Below are positions 50,870 to 63,567 of a DNA stretch of 64,000 nucleotides, in pieces (the stretch's first letter is position 1; each line of letters begins with the position of its first letter). The DNA is from Erinaceus europaeus. Taxonomy: Eukaryota > Chordata > Mammalia > Eulipotyphla > Erinaceidae. The notes beneath the pieces are model-generated. The model was not told the DNA's origin and searched no databases. It worked only from the letters and a program-made list of their open reading frames with translations. The stretch is from assembly GCF_950295315.1 (NCBI RefSeq), contig NC_080181.1:2360526-2424525 (forward strand), in the 5' to 3' direction. Made by a program: the position numbers and the translations under genes.

Positions 50870-51672
50870 GGGCCAAAGAACTAAAGAGTTTTTCTGAAGA
50901 GGAGATCCGCTGGCCCACAGACACATGAAGAAATGCCCCACTTCACTCAGAGATGCAAGTTACAGCTATGCTGAGATCCCGTCTCACAGCTGGGAGGACG
51001 GCTTCCATCTGCACAGCAGGAAGTGGCAGGTGCTGGAGAGGTCGTGGAGAAAAGGGGCTCTGCTTCACTGCTGGTGGGAATGCAGACTGGGGCAGCCCTG
51101 TGGAAGCTGCATGGAGAGTCCTGAAACAAACGTGGAATCACCGTATGACCCAGCAAGGCCACTCTGAGCCTTTATCCAGTGGACACGCAAACACTAATAG
51201 AAGGGACACATGCAGCCCTGTGTCACAGCTGCATGATTCACAACAGACAAAGATCAGAAGCAGCCTAAATGCCCATCCACAGATGACTGGATAGAGAAGT
51301 TATGGGCTATCTACTCCATGGAATACTACTCTGCAATCAAAAATGATGATACTGTGTCTTTTGGGGCAAAATGGATGGAACTGGAGGTTATGATGCCTAA
51401 CAAAATCAGTAAAGACAACTACTGGATGGTTCCACTCATGTGTGGAATCTAGAGATCTGATTTATATGAACTTACAAAATGAAGACAGCAATAAAACAAC
51501 CAACCAACTAAACAAAACAGGAGTAAGCACATTGCAAGATTTACAGGAACACTGGTTTCCCTTTGTGAGCTGGGAGGGTGGGACACAGAACTTTGGTGGT
51601 AGGTGAGCTGTGGGACTGGACAGTCATCTTGCAATCTTGCAACAAATTGCTAATAACAGATAATAATAAAAA
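50870..51672 (+). mobile_element. LINE-1 ORF2 C-terminus and 3' UTR, degenerate
   Basis: Translated pieces show the ORF2 C-terminal Cys/His segment ([11 protein letters not shown]) and SPYDPARPL, with frameshifts. TGGATAGAGAAGTTATGGGC and TGGAATACTACTCTGCAATC follow, then a 3' UTR with GGGACACAGAACTTTGGTGG and an AATAATAAAAAAAA end. 5'-truncated and non-functional. Confidence 0.88.
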
Positions 51673-51679
51673 AAAGATG

Positions 51680-51968
51680 CCGGGAGTCGGGCTGTAGTGC
51701 AGCGGGTTAAGCGCAGGTGGCGCAAAGCACACAAAGGACCGGCATAAGGATCCTGGTTCGAACCCCGGCTCCCCACCTGCAGGGGAGTCGCTTCACAGGC
51801 GGTGAAGCAGGTCTGCAGGTGTCTATCTTTCTCTCCTCCTCTCTGTCTTCCCCTCCTCTCTCCATTTCTCTCTGTCCTATCCAACAACGACAACAACAAT
51901 AAAAACTACAACAATAAAACAACAAGGGCAACAAAAGGGAATAAATAAATAAAATAAATATTTAAAAA
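51680..51968 (+). mobile_element. Eri-A SINE, well preserved
   Basis: GGAGTCGGGCTGTAGTGCAG head, GGTTCGAACCCCGGCTCCCC B box, tail AATAAATAAATAAAATAAAT. AAAAAAGATGCC before (51668) and AAAAAAGATGCC after (about 51967) form the target duplication; it landed in the A-tail of the LINE-1. Confidence 0.95.
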
Positions 51969-51984
51969 AAAAAGATGCCCACTG

Positions 51985-52395
51985 TTCGAAGCTTTGAAGC
52001 CGAGCATCGAAGGCCTGACTATAAAATTAACCGTGCCACTTAAAAAAAAAAAATCCTGTGAAATCTTTACAGGAGAACGATTACTTTAACTTGGGGACTT
52101 GGTTTCTATTTATAAAACATGTCCACTGACACTGAAAGATGAGAGGAGGTCAAATAGCTGTTGTGTCTGGGGTAACTGTACCCCAGCATCAGAGCTGAGC
52201 TGGGAAGCCGGTGATGGGGTGATAAGCCCAGGACACGTAGAGAGAGGGCTCTCCCTTTTCAGACACAGTGTCTTTTCTAAAGTAACGTGATACTCTAGAC
52301 TCCTTATAATTCACCACATCAGCTGAGTGCAAGGCTAAATTTCCAGTGCTCTGCAGAAGTCTGGCCCTTGTAAGTCAAATGGTCCGTCAGTACTC
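51985..52395. other. Unique stretch
   Basis: No gene recognised. Confidence 0.35.
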
Positions 52396-52396
52396 T

Positions 52397-52560
52397 GCAT
52401 TTCTCTCTGTCCTATCCAACAAAGAATGACATCAACAACAATAATAACCACAACAAGGCTACAACAACAAGGGCAACAAAAGGGGGTAAAATGGCCTCCA
52501 GGAGCAGTGGATTCATGGTGCAGGCACTGAGCCCCAGTAGTAACCCTGGAGGCAAAAGAA
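52397..52560 (+). mobile_element. Eri-A SINE, 3' part only
   Basis: TGCATTTCTCTCTGTCCTAT and GGCAACAAAAGGGGGTAAAA to CCCTGGAGGCAAAAGAAAAT. 5'-truncated before the B box. Confidence 0.9.
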
Positions 52561-52564
52561 AATA

Positions 52565-52760
52565 TATCTTATGTAAATATTACTGGATAGAGACAGAGAG
52601 AAATTGACAGGGAAGGAGGAGATAGAGAGGGAGAGAGAGACACCTGCAGCTCTGCTTCACCACTCGTGAAGCTTTCCCCTTGCATGGGGGGACCAGGGGC
52701 TCTAACCTGGGTCCTTTCGAACTGGAATGTGTGCACCTGACTGGGTGCACCGCTTGACCT
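52565..52760 (-). mobile_element. Eri-B SINE
   Basis: CTGGATAGAGACAGAGAGAA, GGGGCTCTAACCTGGGTCCT, ACTGGGTGCACCGCTTGACC. Confidence 0.9.
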
Positions 52761-52761
52761 C

Positions 52762-53120
52762 TCTGTTAATCTTCCCTTGATGCACGTTGCAGCTCATCTG
52801 GTTCCTGGTTACCAGACACCCTCCTGCTGCCCCCCCAGTGCAGATGGTTTCTGATAAGCGCGGTCCCCAGGCTACACACCCAGGGGTATACTCGCCGTGT
52901 CCTGAGGGCTGCCCCCGCCAGAACTCAGAGCTTCCGCTGTTTCTGACAGGTCGTTTTAGTCTGCGTTTCCAACTGTGTGTTTGTCCAGATTCTTTCTCTC
53001 TTTTGTAAACAGAACTTGTGGGCCCACAGAGGCACTGCATTTGGGTTTTCACGAAGTAAGCCACTTTTTTTTTTTTTTTTTATGTCCCGTACACCTATAT
53101 CCAGTTCTTTAGAGAAGGGC
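52762..53120. other. Unique stretch
   Basis: No gene recognised. Poly-T at 53066-53082. Confidence 0.35.
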
Positions 53121-53139
53121 ACAGGGATGTGCATTCATT

Positions 53140-53437
53140 TCTTTATTTTAATTTTTTATTTCTTTATTTTTTTATTTATTCCCTTTTGTTGCCCTTGTTG
53201 TTTTTTATTGTTGTAGTTATTATTGTTGTTGTCGTTGTTGGATAGGACAGAGAGAAAAGGAGAGAGGAGGGGAAGACAGAGAGGAGGAGAGAAAGATAGA
53301 CACCTGCAGACCTGCTTCACCGCCTGTGAAGCGACTCCCCTGCAGGTGGGGAGCTGGGGTTCAAACTGGGATCCTTATGCCGGTCCTTGTGCTTTGCGCC
53401 ACTTGCGCTTAGCCCGCTGCACTACAGTCCGACTCCC
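53140..53437 (-). mobile_element. Eri-A SINE
   Basis: CCCTTTTGTTGCCCTTGTTG, GGATAGGACAGAGAGAAAAG, CGCTGCACTACAGTCCGACT. Confidence 0.93.
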
Positions 53438-53439
53438 TT

Positions 53440-53632
53440 TATTTTACTTTCTTAGTGATTTCACACTGATTTAAAAAACCATAAGATCACAGGGGTGTAA
53501 TTCCACACTGTTCCCACCCCCAGAGTTCTGTGTCCCCATTCTCTCCACTGGAAGCAACAGTACTTCTCCCAGGGCCACAGATTATTACTACAACTATATC
53601 TATCTTTTTCAGTTTGGGGGTCCATTTTTCTT
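53440..53632 (-). mobile_element. 1-kb element, subfamily 2, first segment
   Basis: TTAGTGATTTCACACTGATT, GTGTAATTCCACACTGTTCC. Interrupted by a SINE and resumed at 53842. Confidence 0.82.
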
Positions 53633-53841
53633 TAAATTTTTAAAATAACGTTTGTTGGATTGACACAGCCAGAAACTGAAAGGGAAGAGGGAAGTAGAGA
53701 GGGAGAGAGACAGACACCTGCTTCCCTGCTTCACCGCTCGCAAAGTGTCCCCCATGCAGGTGAGGACTGAGGGCTCGAACCCAGGTCTTTGAGCATTGTA
53801 ACTTGAGTGCTCAACAAAATGCTCCACCATCCAGCTCCTGC
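53633..53841 (-). mobile_element. Eri-B SINE inserted in the 1-kb element
   Basis: TTGGATTGACACAGCCAGAA, GGGCTCGAACCCAGGTCTTT, AATGCTCCACCATCCAGCTC. CCATTTTTCTTTA precedes and CCATTTTTTTCCC follows. Confidence 0.9.
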
Positions 53842-54040
53842 CCCATTTTTTTCCCTCTATGGTCCTGCCTCCTCTTCCTTTCTAAGTCACACCTACACTT
53901 GCAACTACTTCTGAATATCCTTTCTTTTTTTCTCTTCTCTCTCTGGGTCCTGATGGGGTTGGAGGCCAGAGTCATCTTCCCCTGACATTTCTCTCCCTCT
54001 GGGAGTATGGACCCAAATTCTTTATGGAGTACAGAAATAT
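53842..54040 (-). mobile_element. 1-kb element, subfamily 2, resumed
   Basis: CTATGGTCCTGCCTCCTCTT, TTCTCTCCCTCTGGGAGTAT, ending at TTCTTTATGGAGTACAGAAA. Confidence 0.82.
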
Positions 54041-54044
54041 ATAT

Positions 54045-55000
54045 CATTTATGATCATTTCTGCCTACTTAATTTAGGCAGTTTTATGTATTTTTCCTATA
54101 GACAATAATCCTAAATGCTAGAGAGAGTAGGCCCCACTTCATCTGCTTTGTGTAGTCTCAGACTTAGCATCGTGCATGTGATCTCCAGGTTATGGTGCCA
54201 AGATTTACCGGGCATCATTATACGTCCTAAGATATTTGTGTGAGGGGAAAAGCCTTCCTGTGCACCATTAAAGTGTTTTATGTGTGATTATGACTGACAC
54301 GGCCCATTATGGAATTTGAATAAGCTTAATTGTCCAGGAAAAATAATTGAGAACAATCCTTCAGGTGTCAAAATAGAGCCATTTCTCATGTGAATCTGTC
54401 CGTCGTTATTTAATCTCCTTCCTGGTGATAGACGTGCTTTTGGGGTGGCTCATTACTTATGTCACTGGCAAGACGATATTTTTAGCACTGCTCAAGATGA
54501 GCCCTTTCTCCCCAGCGTGTCGGGATAGAATCTGCACGAGAGTGTTGGCATTCTAACAGTGACTGGAGTGACCTGAGTGAGCAGGGTGATGAAAGGGGTG
54601 AATCCTGGTGCAAGCCAGCAGAATCTCTCAGTTGTATTTCTAAATATTTCCATGATGCCTAATCACAGTTTGCGAAACTTCCTTCATTATCATTCTCTTG
54701 TCATTCAGCTGAGCGTGGACCTACGCTGATGATCCTGTCTTCACAGAGTTTCCAGCACCTCACGGCTGTCGGTGGTTGGCAGGTTGGGAGGCAAGGACCC
54801 GGAGGGCGGAACATGTGTGGGGAGGAGAATGATGAACATCGGGGCTGTTGTAGTCACATCTCAGCCTCCTTCTGTGCAGCTGCAGCAATCCAGATGCACA
54901 CCTGGCCCTGGGCCCTCCTAACAAAGCCAAGATGGGTGTGTGACTGTCTAGACAAGAATCAGAGCCTGCATGCATTGTCATTGTCTTCCTAGAGAAGCAT
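54045..55000. other. Repeat-free stretch, candidate conserved non-coding element
   Basis: About 950 bp with no SINE, LINE, 1-kb element or simple repeat, unusual for this window. It contains homeodomain-like TAATT cores (CTTAATTGTCC, AATAATTGAG) and SOX-like ACAAT sites (GAGAACAATCC) around 54320-54360. No open frame of note. Interpretation as enhancer is inference. Confidence 0.4.
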
Positions 55001-55034
55001 CACTTTTTTTCTCTTTTCTCTTTCTTTCTTTCTT

Positions 55035-55378
55035 TTTTTTTGCCTCCAGGGTTATTGCTGGGGCTCGGTGCCTGCACCATGAATCCACTGCTCCTGGAGG
55101 CCATCCCCCCCTTTTGTTGCCCTTGTTGTTGTAGCTTTGTTGTGGTTATTATTATTGTTGTTGATGATGTTGTTGTTGTTGGATAGGACAGAGAGAAATG
55201 GAGAGAGGAGGGGAAGACAGAGGGGGGAGAGAAAGACAGACACCTGCAGACCTGCTTCACCACCTGTGAAGTGACTCCCCTGCAGGTGGGGAGCCGGGGG
55301 CTTGAACCGGGATCCTTACGCTGGTCCCTGTGCTTTGTGCCACGTGCGCCTAACCCGCTGTGCTACTGCCCGACCACC
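55035..55378 (-). mobile_element. Eri-A SINE, full length
   Basis: CTCCAGGGTTATTGCTGGGG, GGATAGGACAGAGAGAAATG, CGCTGTGCTACTGCCCGACC. Confidence 0.94.
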
Positions 55379-55384
55379 ACTTTT

Positions 55385-55612
55385 CTTAATGATTCATTTA
55401 CTTATTTTTATTATTGGATAGAGACAGAGAGAAATTGGGAGGGAAGGGGGGGATAGATAGGGAGAGAGACAGAGAGAAACCTGCATCCCTGCTTCACCAC
55501 TTGCGAAGCTTTGCCCCCTGCAGGTGGGGAGACTGGGGGGGGGGCCTTGAACCTGGGTCCTTGTGCACTGGGATGTGTGCGCTTAATCAGGTGTGCCGTC
55601 GCCTGGCCCTCA
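55385..55612 (-). mobile_element. Eri-B SINE
   Basis: TTGGATAGAGACAGAGAGAA, CCTTGAACCTGGGTCCTTGT, AATCAGGTGTGCCGTCGCCT. A G9 run sits in the core. Confidence 0.93.
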
Positions 55613-55855
55613 AAGCTCAGTTCCTTTCCTGCAGTTGTCACAGGGCGACTGCATCCACAGGTGGTTCCTCTTGGTGGGTCCTGGGTGATGGCTGCGACAC
55701 TCCACACACACAGCTGATGGAGAGGAGCTGGAGCTTCCCGCAGAGACGGTCACCCAGATCACGACCTGGCAGCCAGCTTCAACAAGGGCCACACAACAGA
55801 TAGCCCAGGAGTCCTTGGGAGTCTTTGGTAGACATTCTGCATAACCTTTTCCTTT

Positions 55856-56057
55856 TGAATTAAAAAAAAATATTTGTATCTATTGTTGAATAGAGACAGA
55901 AATTGAGAGGGGCGAGGGAGAGACACAAAGACACCTGTAGCCCTGCTTCACCACTCATAAAGCTTTTCCCCTGCAGGTGGGGACCAGGGACTTGAACCCG
56001 GGTCTTTGGGTGCTGTAATGTGTGTGCTTAACCTGGTGCACCACCTCCTGGCCACCC
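55856..56057 (-). mobile_element. Eri-B SINE
   Basis: TTGAATAGAGACAGAAATTG, GACTTGAACCCGGGTCTTTG, AACCTGGTGCACCACCTCCT. Confidence 0.92.
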
Positions 56058-56156
56058 TCTCCTGATATTCTGTATCATCTTTAAGACCACCATCTCTGTG
56101 TTTAAGGAGTCAGGAGAAAGGTATAAGAGTCATTTGCTTTTATGTCTCTCTTTTTT

Positions 56157-56292
56157 AAAGATACATTTATTTTCATGAGAACAAGAAAACAGAGGTCTGT
56201 TCAACTCTGGCATAAGGTATTACTGGGGATTCCACCTGGGGCCCCAGGCATGCAAGCCCTGCACTCTACCAGCTGACCATCTTCCCAGTCAC
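56157..56292 (-). mobile_element. Eri-D SINE
   Basis: TTATTTTCATGAGAACAAGA, GGGGATTCCACCTGGGGCCC, GCACTCTACCAGCTGACCAT. Confidence 0.6.
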
Positions 56293-56309
56293 TTACCGAC
56301 CTTTATAAT

Positions 56310-56432
56310 TCTTCTTTTTAAAATTTCTTTGTTGGGGGATTAATGTTTTACATTCCACAGTAAATACAATAGTTTGTGCATGCATAACATTTCTCAGTTT
56401 TCCGCATAACAATACAACCCCCACTATTTATA
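56310..56432 (-). mobile_element. LINE-1 3' UTR fragment
   Basis: TTTCTTTGTTGGGGGATTAA, TACATTCCACAGTAAATACA, CCGCATAACAATACAACCCC. 5'-truncated. Confidence 0.85.
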
Positions 56433-56439
56433 CTTCTTT

Positions 56440-56572
56440 TCTTTTTTAAAAAATTTATTTATAAAATAAAAATCATTGACAAGGCTATAGGCTAAGAGGG
56501 GTACAACTCCACACAATTCCCACCACCAGATTTCCATATCCCCTCCCCTCCTTTGAAAGCCTTCCTATTCCT
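56440..56572 (-). mobile_element. 1-kb element 3' fragment, subfamily 1
   Basis: ATTTATTTATAAAATAAAAA, GAGGGGTACAACTCCACACA, CCTTTGAAAGCCTTCCTATT. Confidence 0.85.
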
Positions 56573-56594
56573 TTTTTTAATTATTATTTTTCAC

Positions 56595-58230
<1,636 letters not shown>

Positions 58231-58456
58231 AGGCTTAGCCAAGTGATTTAACCTCTGTACCCAGAGGAAGACAAAGTGTCCCAAGGCCAACCGGGCCGGC
58301 TTTACTGCACTTAGGGTAGAGAGAAATGCCTGAGAGGGGCAGGCACTTTATGCACATCTTACCTTACAGCATGGGCCCTTATGATTGGATTCAAGCCAGT
58401 GTTAAACATCGAACTGAAATGGTGTTTTGATGCAAATTCATATACATCATATGTGA
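58231..58456. other. Unique stretch
   Basis: Nothing recognised upstream of the LINE-1 truncation point. Confidence 0.3.
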
Positions 58457-58457
58457 T

Positions 58458-59040
58458 CTTTTAAAAACAACTTTATTAGTGATTTAATAATGATGAAGAA
58501 GATTGTAAGATAACAGGAACAATTCCACACAGATCCTACCACCTGAGTTCTCTGTCCCATCCCCTCCATTGGAAGCTTCCCTATTTATCCCTTTGGGGAT
58601 ATGGACCAAAATTCTTTATGGGGAGCAAAAGGTGGATGGTCTGGCTTCTGTCATCGCTTCTCTGCTGGACATGGGTGTTGGCAGGTGGATCCACACCCCC
58701 AGCCTGTCTCTCTCTTCCAGTAGTGGGGCAGAGCTCTGGGGAGGTGGGGTTCCAGGACACATGGGTGAGGTTGTCTTCCCAGGGAAGTCAGGGTGGCATC
58801 ATTGTAGCATCTGCAACTTGGTGGCTGAAGGCAGTAAGATATAAAGCAGAAAAAAACTGTTTAATAAACAGCAACCCAAAGGTCAAAATAGAGCAGATGA
58901 AACTAGGGGTCTTCGTGTGGGAAGAAGCTAGAGAGTTTATTTTACGTATGTTTCAAGGGGTCCATGACTTTAGTCATTTTTGCCTGAACCTGACAACTGA
59001 CATGCAGGCGGCTGAAAGTCTTGTCAGGGAAGATGGTGTC
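58458..59040 (-). mobile_element. 1-kb element, subfamily 2
   Basis: TTAGTGATTTAATAATGATG, GGAACAATTCCACACAGATC, GGTGGATCCACACCCCCAGC, distal CTGACAACTGACATGCAGGC. Confidence 0.88.
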
Positions 59041-59059
59041 AGAGTGGAGAACACGTAAA

Positions 59060-59704
59060 CATGACTCTCCCCTTCTATTTCACTATTTGAAAAGGGAACG
59101 TCTGTCTAAAGCCTCCTTGAAGATTCAGCAGAAACTCTCACTTGGGCAATTTTCCCATTAGATCACAACCATTAGTGTGAGTTCCTCACCCCAAAGGAAA
59201 CCAATACAGTCACCCAGACTAATGAAGCTGTTTACCAACAGCAGGCTCCCCGTTCTGGGGCTGCTTCTAATCACTGTTACAACGCAGTGGTACGGGGAAG
59301 ATGCCTCCAGCCTGGATGTCCCCAAGCTCTCAGCACCCCAGCCCCCTCCGCTAGTCTTGAGTCTCGGGGAGCAGAAACCAGAAGAGATCTGCGCAGTAGT
59401 CAGAAGGCTGTCCTGTAGTGGCAGACGTGTGTGGCTGTCCCCTGACTTCTTACCCGTGTGTCTCTGCACGGGCTGCTGTGCTCCTGGGGCCTCTGTCAAG
59501 GTGGGGGGCTGCTTGGCATAAGACGGGGTCAGAGCTGACAGCGCCTACTGAGAGGCCCACGGCTTCTGGCTTCTCATGTGATGCGATGAAGGCGTCCTGC
59601 TCACACCTCCAAATCTTATGCCAGAAGCAGCACAGGGAGAACTCGTTACCAAGCCGGAAGATAGACAGTGACAACAGCAACAGGTAAATGAGATCATGTG
59701 CTGC
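59060..59704. other. Unique stretch with a signal-peptide-like open frame
   Basis: The + frame 59177-59521 has an internal Met at 59222. It is followed by a hydrophobic stretch (LPVLGLLLITVTT), then a Pro/Cys-containing tail of about 80 residues. A donor-like CAG|GTAAAT lies at 59682 but in a different frame. No family recognised. A chance frame is the default explanation. Confidence 0.25.
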
Positions 59705-59705
59705 T

Positions 59706-60300
59706 TTTTTTAGTCTAATTTTTTATTAATGATTTCATGTTGATTTACAAAATTATGAGATAACAGGGGTATAATTCCACACTGTTCCCACCACCAGAGC
59801 TCTGTGTCCCCATCCCCTCCATTGGAAACTGCGGTAGGTCTCCCAAGATCACAGATATGGGCTGACTTATTTCTATAATTAGCTGTCTATATCTGTATAT
59901 ATTTGCCCATTTCCACCCCATGGTCCCATTTCTCTTCCTTTATAAGTCACACACACAACTATTACTACATCTAGATGTCCTTGTCTACCCCCCTTCTCTC
60001 TCTGAGTCCTGATGGAGAGAGAAACTTCCCTTAACATTTCTCCCCCTCTGAGAGTGTGGACCAAAGATCTTTATGGGGAGCAGAAGGTGGAAGGTCTGGC
60101 TTCTGTCATTGCTTCTCCGCTGGACATGGGTGTTGGCAGGTGGATCCACACCCCCAGCCTGTCTCTCTCTTCCCGTAGTGGAGCAGGGCTCTGGGGAGGG
60201 GAGGTTCCAGGACATGTTGGTGAAGGCGTCTGCCCAGGGAGGTCAGGATGGTGTCATGGCATCATCTGCAACTTGGTTGCTGTGCCTTAGTGAGTTTCTG
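59706..60300 (-). mobile_element. 1-kb element, subfamily 2
   Basis: TTAATGATTTCATGTTGATT, GGGGTATAATTCCACACTGT, GGTGGATCCACACCCCCAGC, TCTGCAACTTGGTTGCTG. Confidence 0.9.
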
Positions 60301-60389
60301 GAGAGATTCTGGTTATATTTTTTTGAGTTTTCAGGTTTTTCTTTTTTCTTTTTCCTAGTTTATCAGGAGCACAGAGAGTCCTGAAGAAA

Positions 60390-61101
60390 CATACACATAC
60401 ACACACACACAAACACACATGCTCACACATACACTCACATTCTCACACACATACAGAGTCACACACATACACACACTCACATACACACTCACATTCACAC
60501 ACACACACTCACCCCACAGTCACTCACACACAGACACTCACCCCCTCACTCACACACACTCATATACTTACCCACACTCACACACTCACATTCACACACA
60601 CACTCACACGCACTCACATACACATTCACACACACACTCACACACATACACTGTCACTCACACAGCACTCACATACGCTGTCACACACACACACACACAC
60701 ACTCACACACATTCACATGTACTCACATTCAGACACACACTCACAACTCACCCCAACTCACACACACACACACACACTCACACACAGACACACACACTCA
60801 TCCCCCATACCCACACCCACACACACACTCATACACACACACTCACACACATACAGACACATACACTCACACACATTCACATACACTCACATTCACACAC
60901 ATACACAGTCACACACTCACCCCCCACTTATCCCCCCACACTCACACACACACACACACACACTCATATACACACTCACATTCACACACATACACAGTCA
61001 CACACTCATCCTACACATACACTCACACACACACACACTCACATACACACACATACAGACACACACACTCACCCCCACACTCATACACTCACATACACAC
61101 A

Positions 61102-61133
<32 letters not shown>

Positions 61134-61365
61134 GTCTCACACACAGACACTCCCCATACTCATACACTCACACACACACTCATTCACACACATACACACA
61201 CACACACACACACACTCTCACACACAGACACTCCCCACACTCGCACACACTCATACTTACCCACATTCACACACACACACCTACACTCACACACACTCAC
61301 ATACACACTCACATTCACACACTCTCACACACTCACACACACTCAAATACACACTCACTCTGCTT
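60390..61365. repeat. CA/CACT-rich array
   Basis: About 975 bp almost devoid of G on the plus strand, built from CA runs punctuated by CTCACA, CATACA, ATTCACA and ACAGTCA blocks, with higher-order similarity among segments. Frames reading HTHTHS are open for hundreds of codons because of composition. Confidence 0.97.
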
Positions 61366-61735
61366 ATGTGTGTGTGCACACCTGTCTAACCATACCTGCT
61401 GCTGCAGCTCCTGAACCAGCATTTATACTCTGAAAAGTGACTCGATATCCTTTGACATGCTTCTCAAAGGAAACAGGATGGGCTTGTCATCCCTGAGGCC
61501 TGCTGGAGGCCTGTGAGTTTCTGGTCACCTCTCTGCATGCTTGTGGTGCGGAGTTAGCTGGCATGGCGACCCCTACAGAGGGAGGTGTCTCAGCTCAGCG
61601 TGGAAATCTTACTCACGGCCAGAGGGGTTTGGTGCAGAAGGCTTACTTTAAGATTTGATGATGCCTTTTCCATTTTATTTCTTTAAAATGTGTTTGTTTT
61701 GTTTTAATGAGAGAGAGAGAGGGAGAGGGAGACTC
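61366..61735. other. Unique stretch
   Basis: No gene recognised. Confidence 0.35.
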
Positions 61736-61737
61736 CC

Positions 61738-61815
61738 ACCTTTATTTTCACTTTAGTATTTGTTATAGATACTTTTACCTTTATTTTCACTTTAGTATTT
61801 GTTATAGATACTTTT
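61738..61815. repeat. Perfect 39-bp tandem duplication
   Basis: Two identical 39-bp units, each starting ACCTTTATTTTCACTTTAGT, at 61738-61776 and 61777-61815. Confidence 0.97.
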
Positions 61816-61817
61816 TG

Positions 61818-62030
61818 CCAGCCCAGGTGGTGGCGCACCTGGTTAAGCACTCACATTACAGCGCACAAGGTCCCAGGTTCAAGCCCCTGGTCCCCACCTG
61901 CAGGGGGAAAGCTTCATGAGTTGTCAGGCAGGGCTGCAGCTGTCTGTCTGTCTCTCTTCCTCTCTGTCTCCTCCCCCCTTTTCGATTTTTCTGTCTGTCT
62001 CTATCCAATCATAAATTTTAAAAAAGAGAT
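61818..62030 (+). mobile_element. Eri-B SINE
   Basis: GCCCAGGTGGTGGCGCACCT, CCCAGGTTCAAGCCCCTGGT, CTATCCAATCATAAATTTTA. Confidence 0.94.
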
Positions 62031-62684
62031 ATTTTCTTAGCTCTCTGTGTATTTGTTTTCCCCTGAATTCTTTTATTAAGGTGTACAGGCCTTGGAGTTG
62101 GGGTTAAATCATTTTCACTAGAATTATGTCTCTCAGTCATGTCTTCTTGCACTCTATCTTTCTTTTTGCAGTCACCCCCCCCCCCCACTTGACAAAACTT
62201 CTTGAAGGGTTTTAAGCAAAGGGATGCTATGCTATTGCTGGTATTTCAGAAAGAATTATTTCTTTGGAAATTCCCTGGAGGGGGAACATGCGGGAAGGAA
62301 GAGCAGCAGTAGGGAGGTGATCACGTCTCCTTTGGGCGGGGGGTCTGAGGCAGACCAGAGGGAGAGGGATAGGCACCAGAGGGAACACTGTAGCGTAGTT
62401 ACCAGTAAAGTCTGGAGAGTTTCGGAGTGGACCGTGTGTGAGAAGCGCTCAGGTGCACTGCCCTGCGTGCCTTGCTGGTGTGGCTGAGAAGCAGACTGGG
62501 GAAGAAGAAGGAAACACATTCACACAGGAATACATCAAACTGTGCCTTGGTCCTGCTGGTCTACCAGGACCCTGTAGGGTTTATAACAGATGAAGTATTT
62601 GTTTATTTATATTTTTGCAAAAGATACAAAATCAAGCCTGCAGACTTGTCCTTTGGTTGTAGGACGCCTAATTATTATTATTAC
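62031..62684. other. Unique stretch
   Basis: No gene recognised. C run at 62176-62187. Confidence 0.35.
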
Positions 62685-62757
62685 TTTTAAATTTCTTTCT
62701 TGGGGAATTAATGTTTTACATTCGACAGTAAATACAATAGTTTCTACATGCAGCCTA
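62685..62757 (-). mobile_element. LINE-1 3' UTR fragment, short
   Basis: AATTTCTTTCTTGGGGAATTA, ACATTCGACAGTAAATACAA. About 70 bp, bounded on both sides by GCCTAATTA (near 62667 and 62753), the probable target duplication. Confidence 0.85.
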
Positions 62758-63510
62758 ATTACTTTTATTCGTGGAATATTTATTTATGAGGATCTTGGTA
62801 TGCAGAGCCAAAGGGCTGGTGTTACAAATGAGGACGACTGGTATCAGGGATCGATCAGCTAGTTCAGTCTTAGAAATAGTTAGGGAAGCATTCCATGGAA
62901 TTAAAAAGAGCAGCTTTCTAAATGGCCCTGGTGAGGCTTCCCCGCTGCATTTTTTTGTTCCATGAAATAAGGTTCTGACTGCTCACGAGGCCGTAATGAG
63001 GTTTTACCGGCATTTTTGTTTTGTTTTATTATTGCCTTCAGGCAGGGAACGAGCTTTATGAATTTTTAGCTCACCGGGGTAGATATTTAAGGAAGGCTTT
63101 TTCTTTTTCTTATTCGAAACTAGTCCGTTTCCCATACTTCAGACTTGATTTAAACTAAGAAAACTCCCGAGGCCCCTCAGCAGGCCCTGAAACAGCAGCC
63201 GCGCTCAGCTTCAGCACGACCTCCACATCTCACTCTCTGAGGCTTTGCTTCTTGCAGAGACCTGAACAGTCTGAACAGTCCCAAACACGGCGTATTCTTG
63301 TAAGCCAACATATCGACTCGGGATGCTTTTCGGAAAGAGTGTGGCCTTTCCTTGTTCATCTCTGGTGGCCCTGAGTGCTGGTCTCACGCCCCCTGTGAGT
63401 CCATGGTGAACTCCACCCCGGTCTAGTCTAGAACACAGCCCTTACGAGGGAATTTGCAAAGGGCCCCACCCCCTTGGAAGCAACTCTTTAGTATACTTAG
63501 AGATTTCTCC
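62758..63510. other. Repeat-free stretch
   Basis: About 750 bp free of interspersed repeats, AT-rich from 62960 to 63160, then with C-rich parts. No gene recognised. A second candidate for conserved non-coding sequence. Confidence 0.35.
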
Positions 63511-63567
63511 CCCTTTCTTTCTTTCTTTCTTTCTTTCTTCTTCTTATTTTTTTAATGATCTTTATTG

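Noticed and set aside
60419..61433. 331-codon and 238-codon frames of HTHTHS type
   Set aside because: Composition artefact of the CA-rich array.
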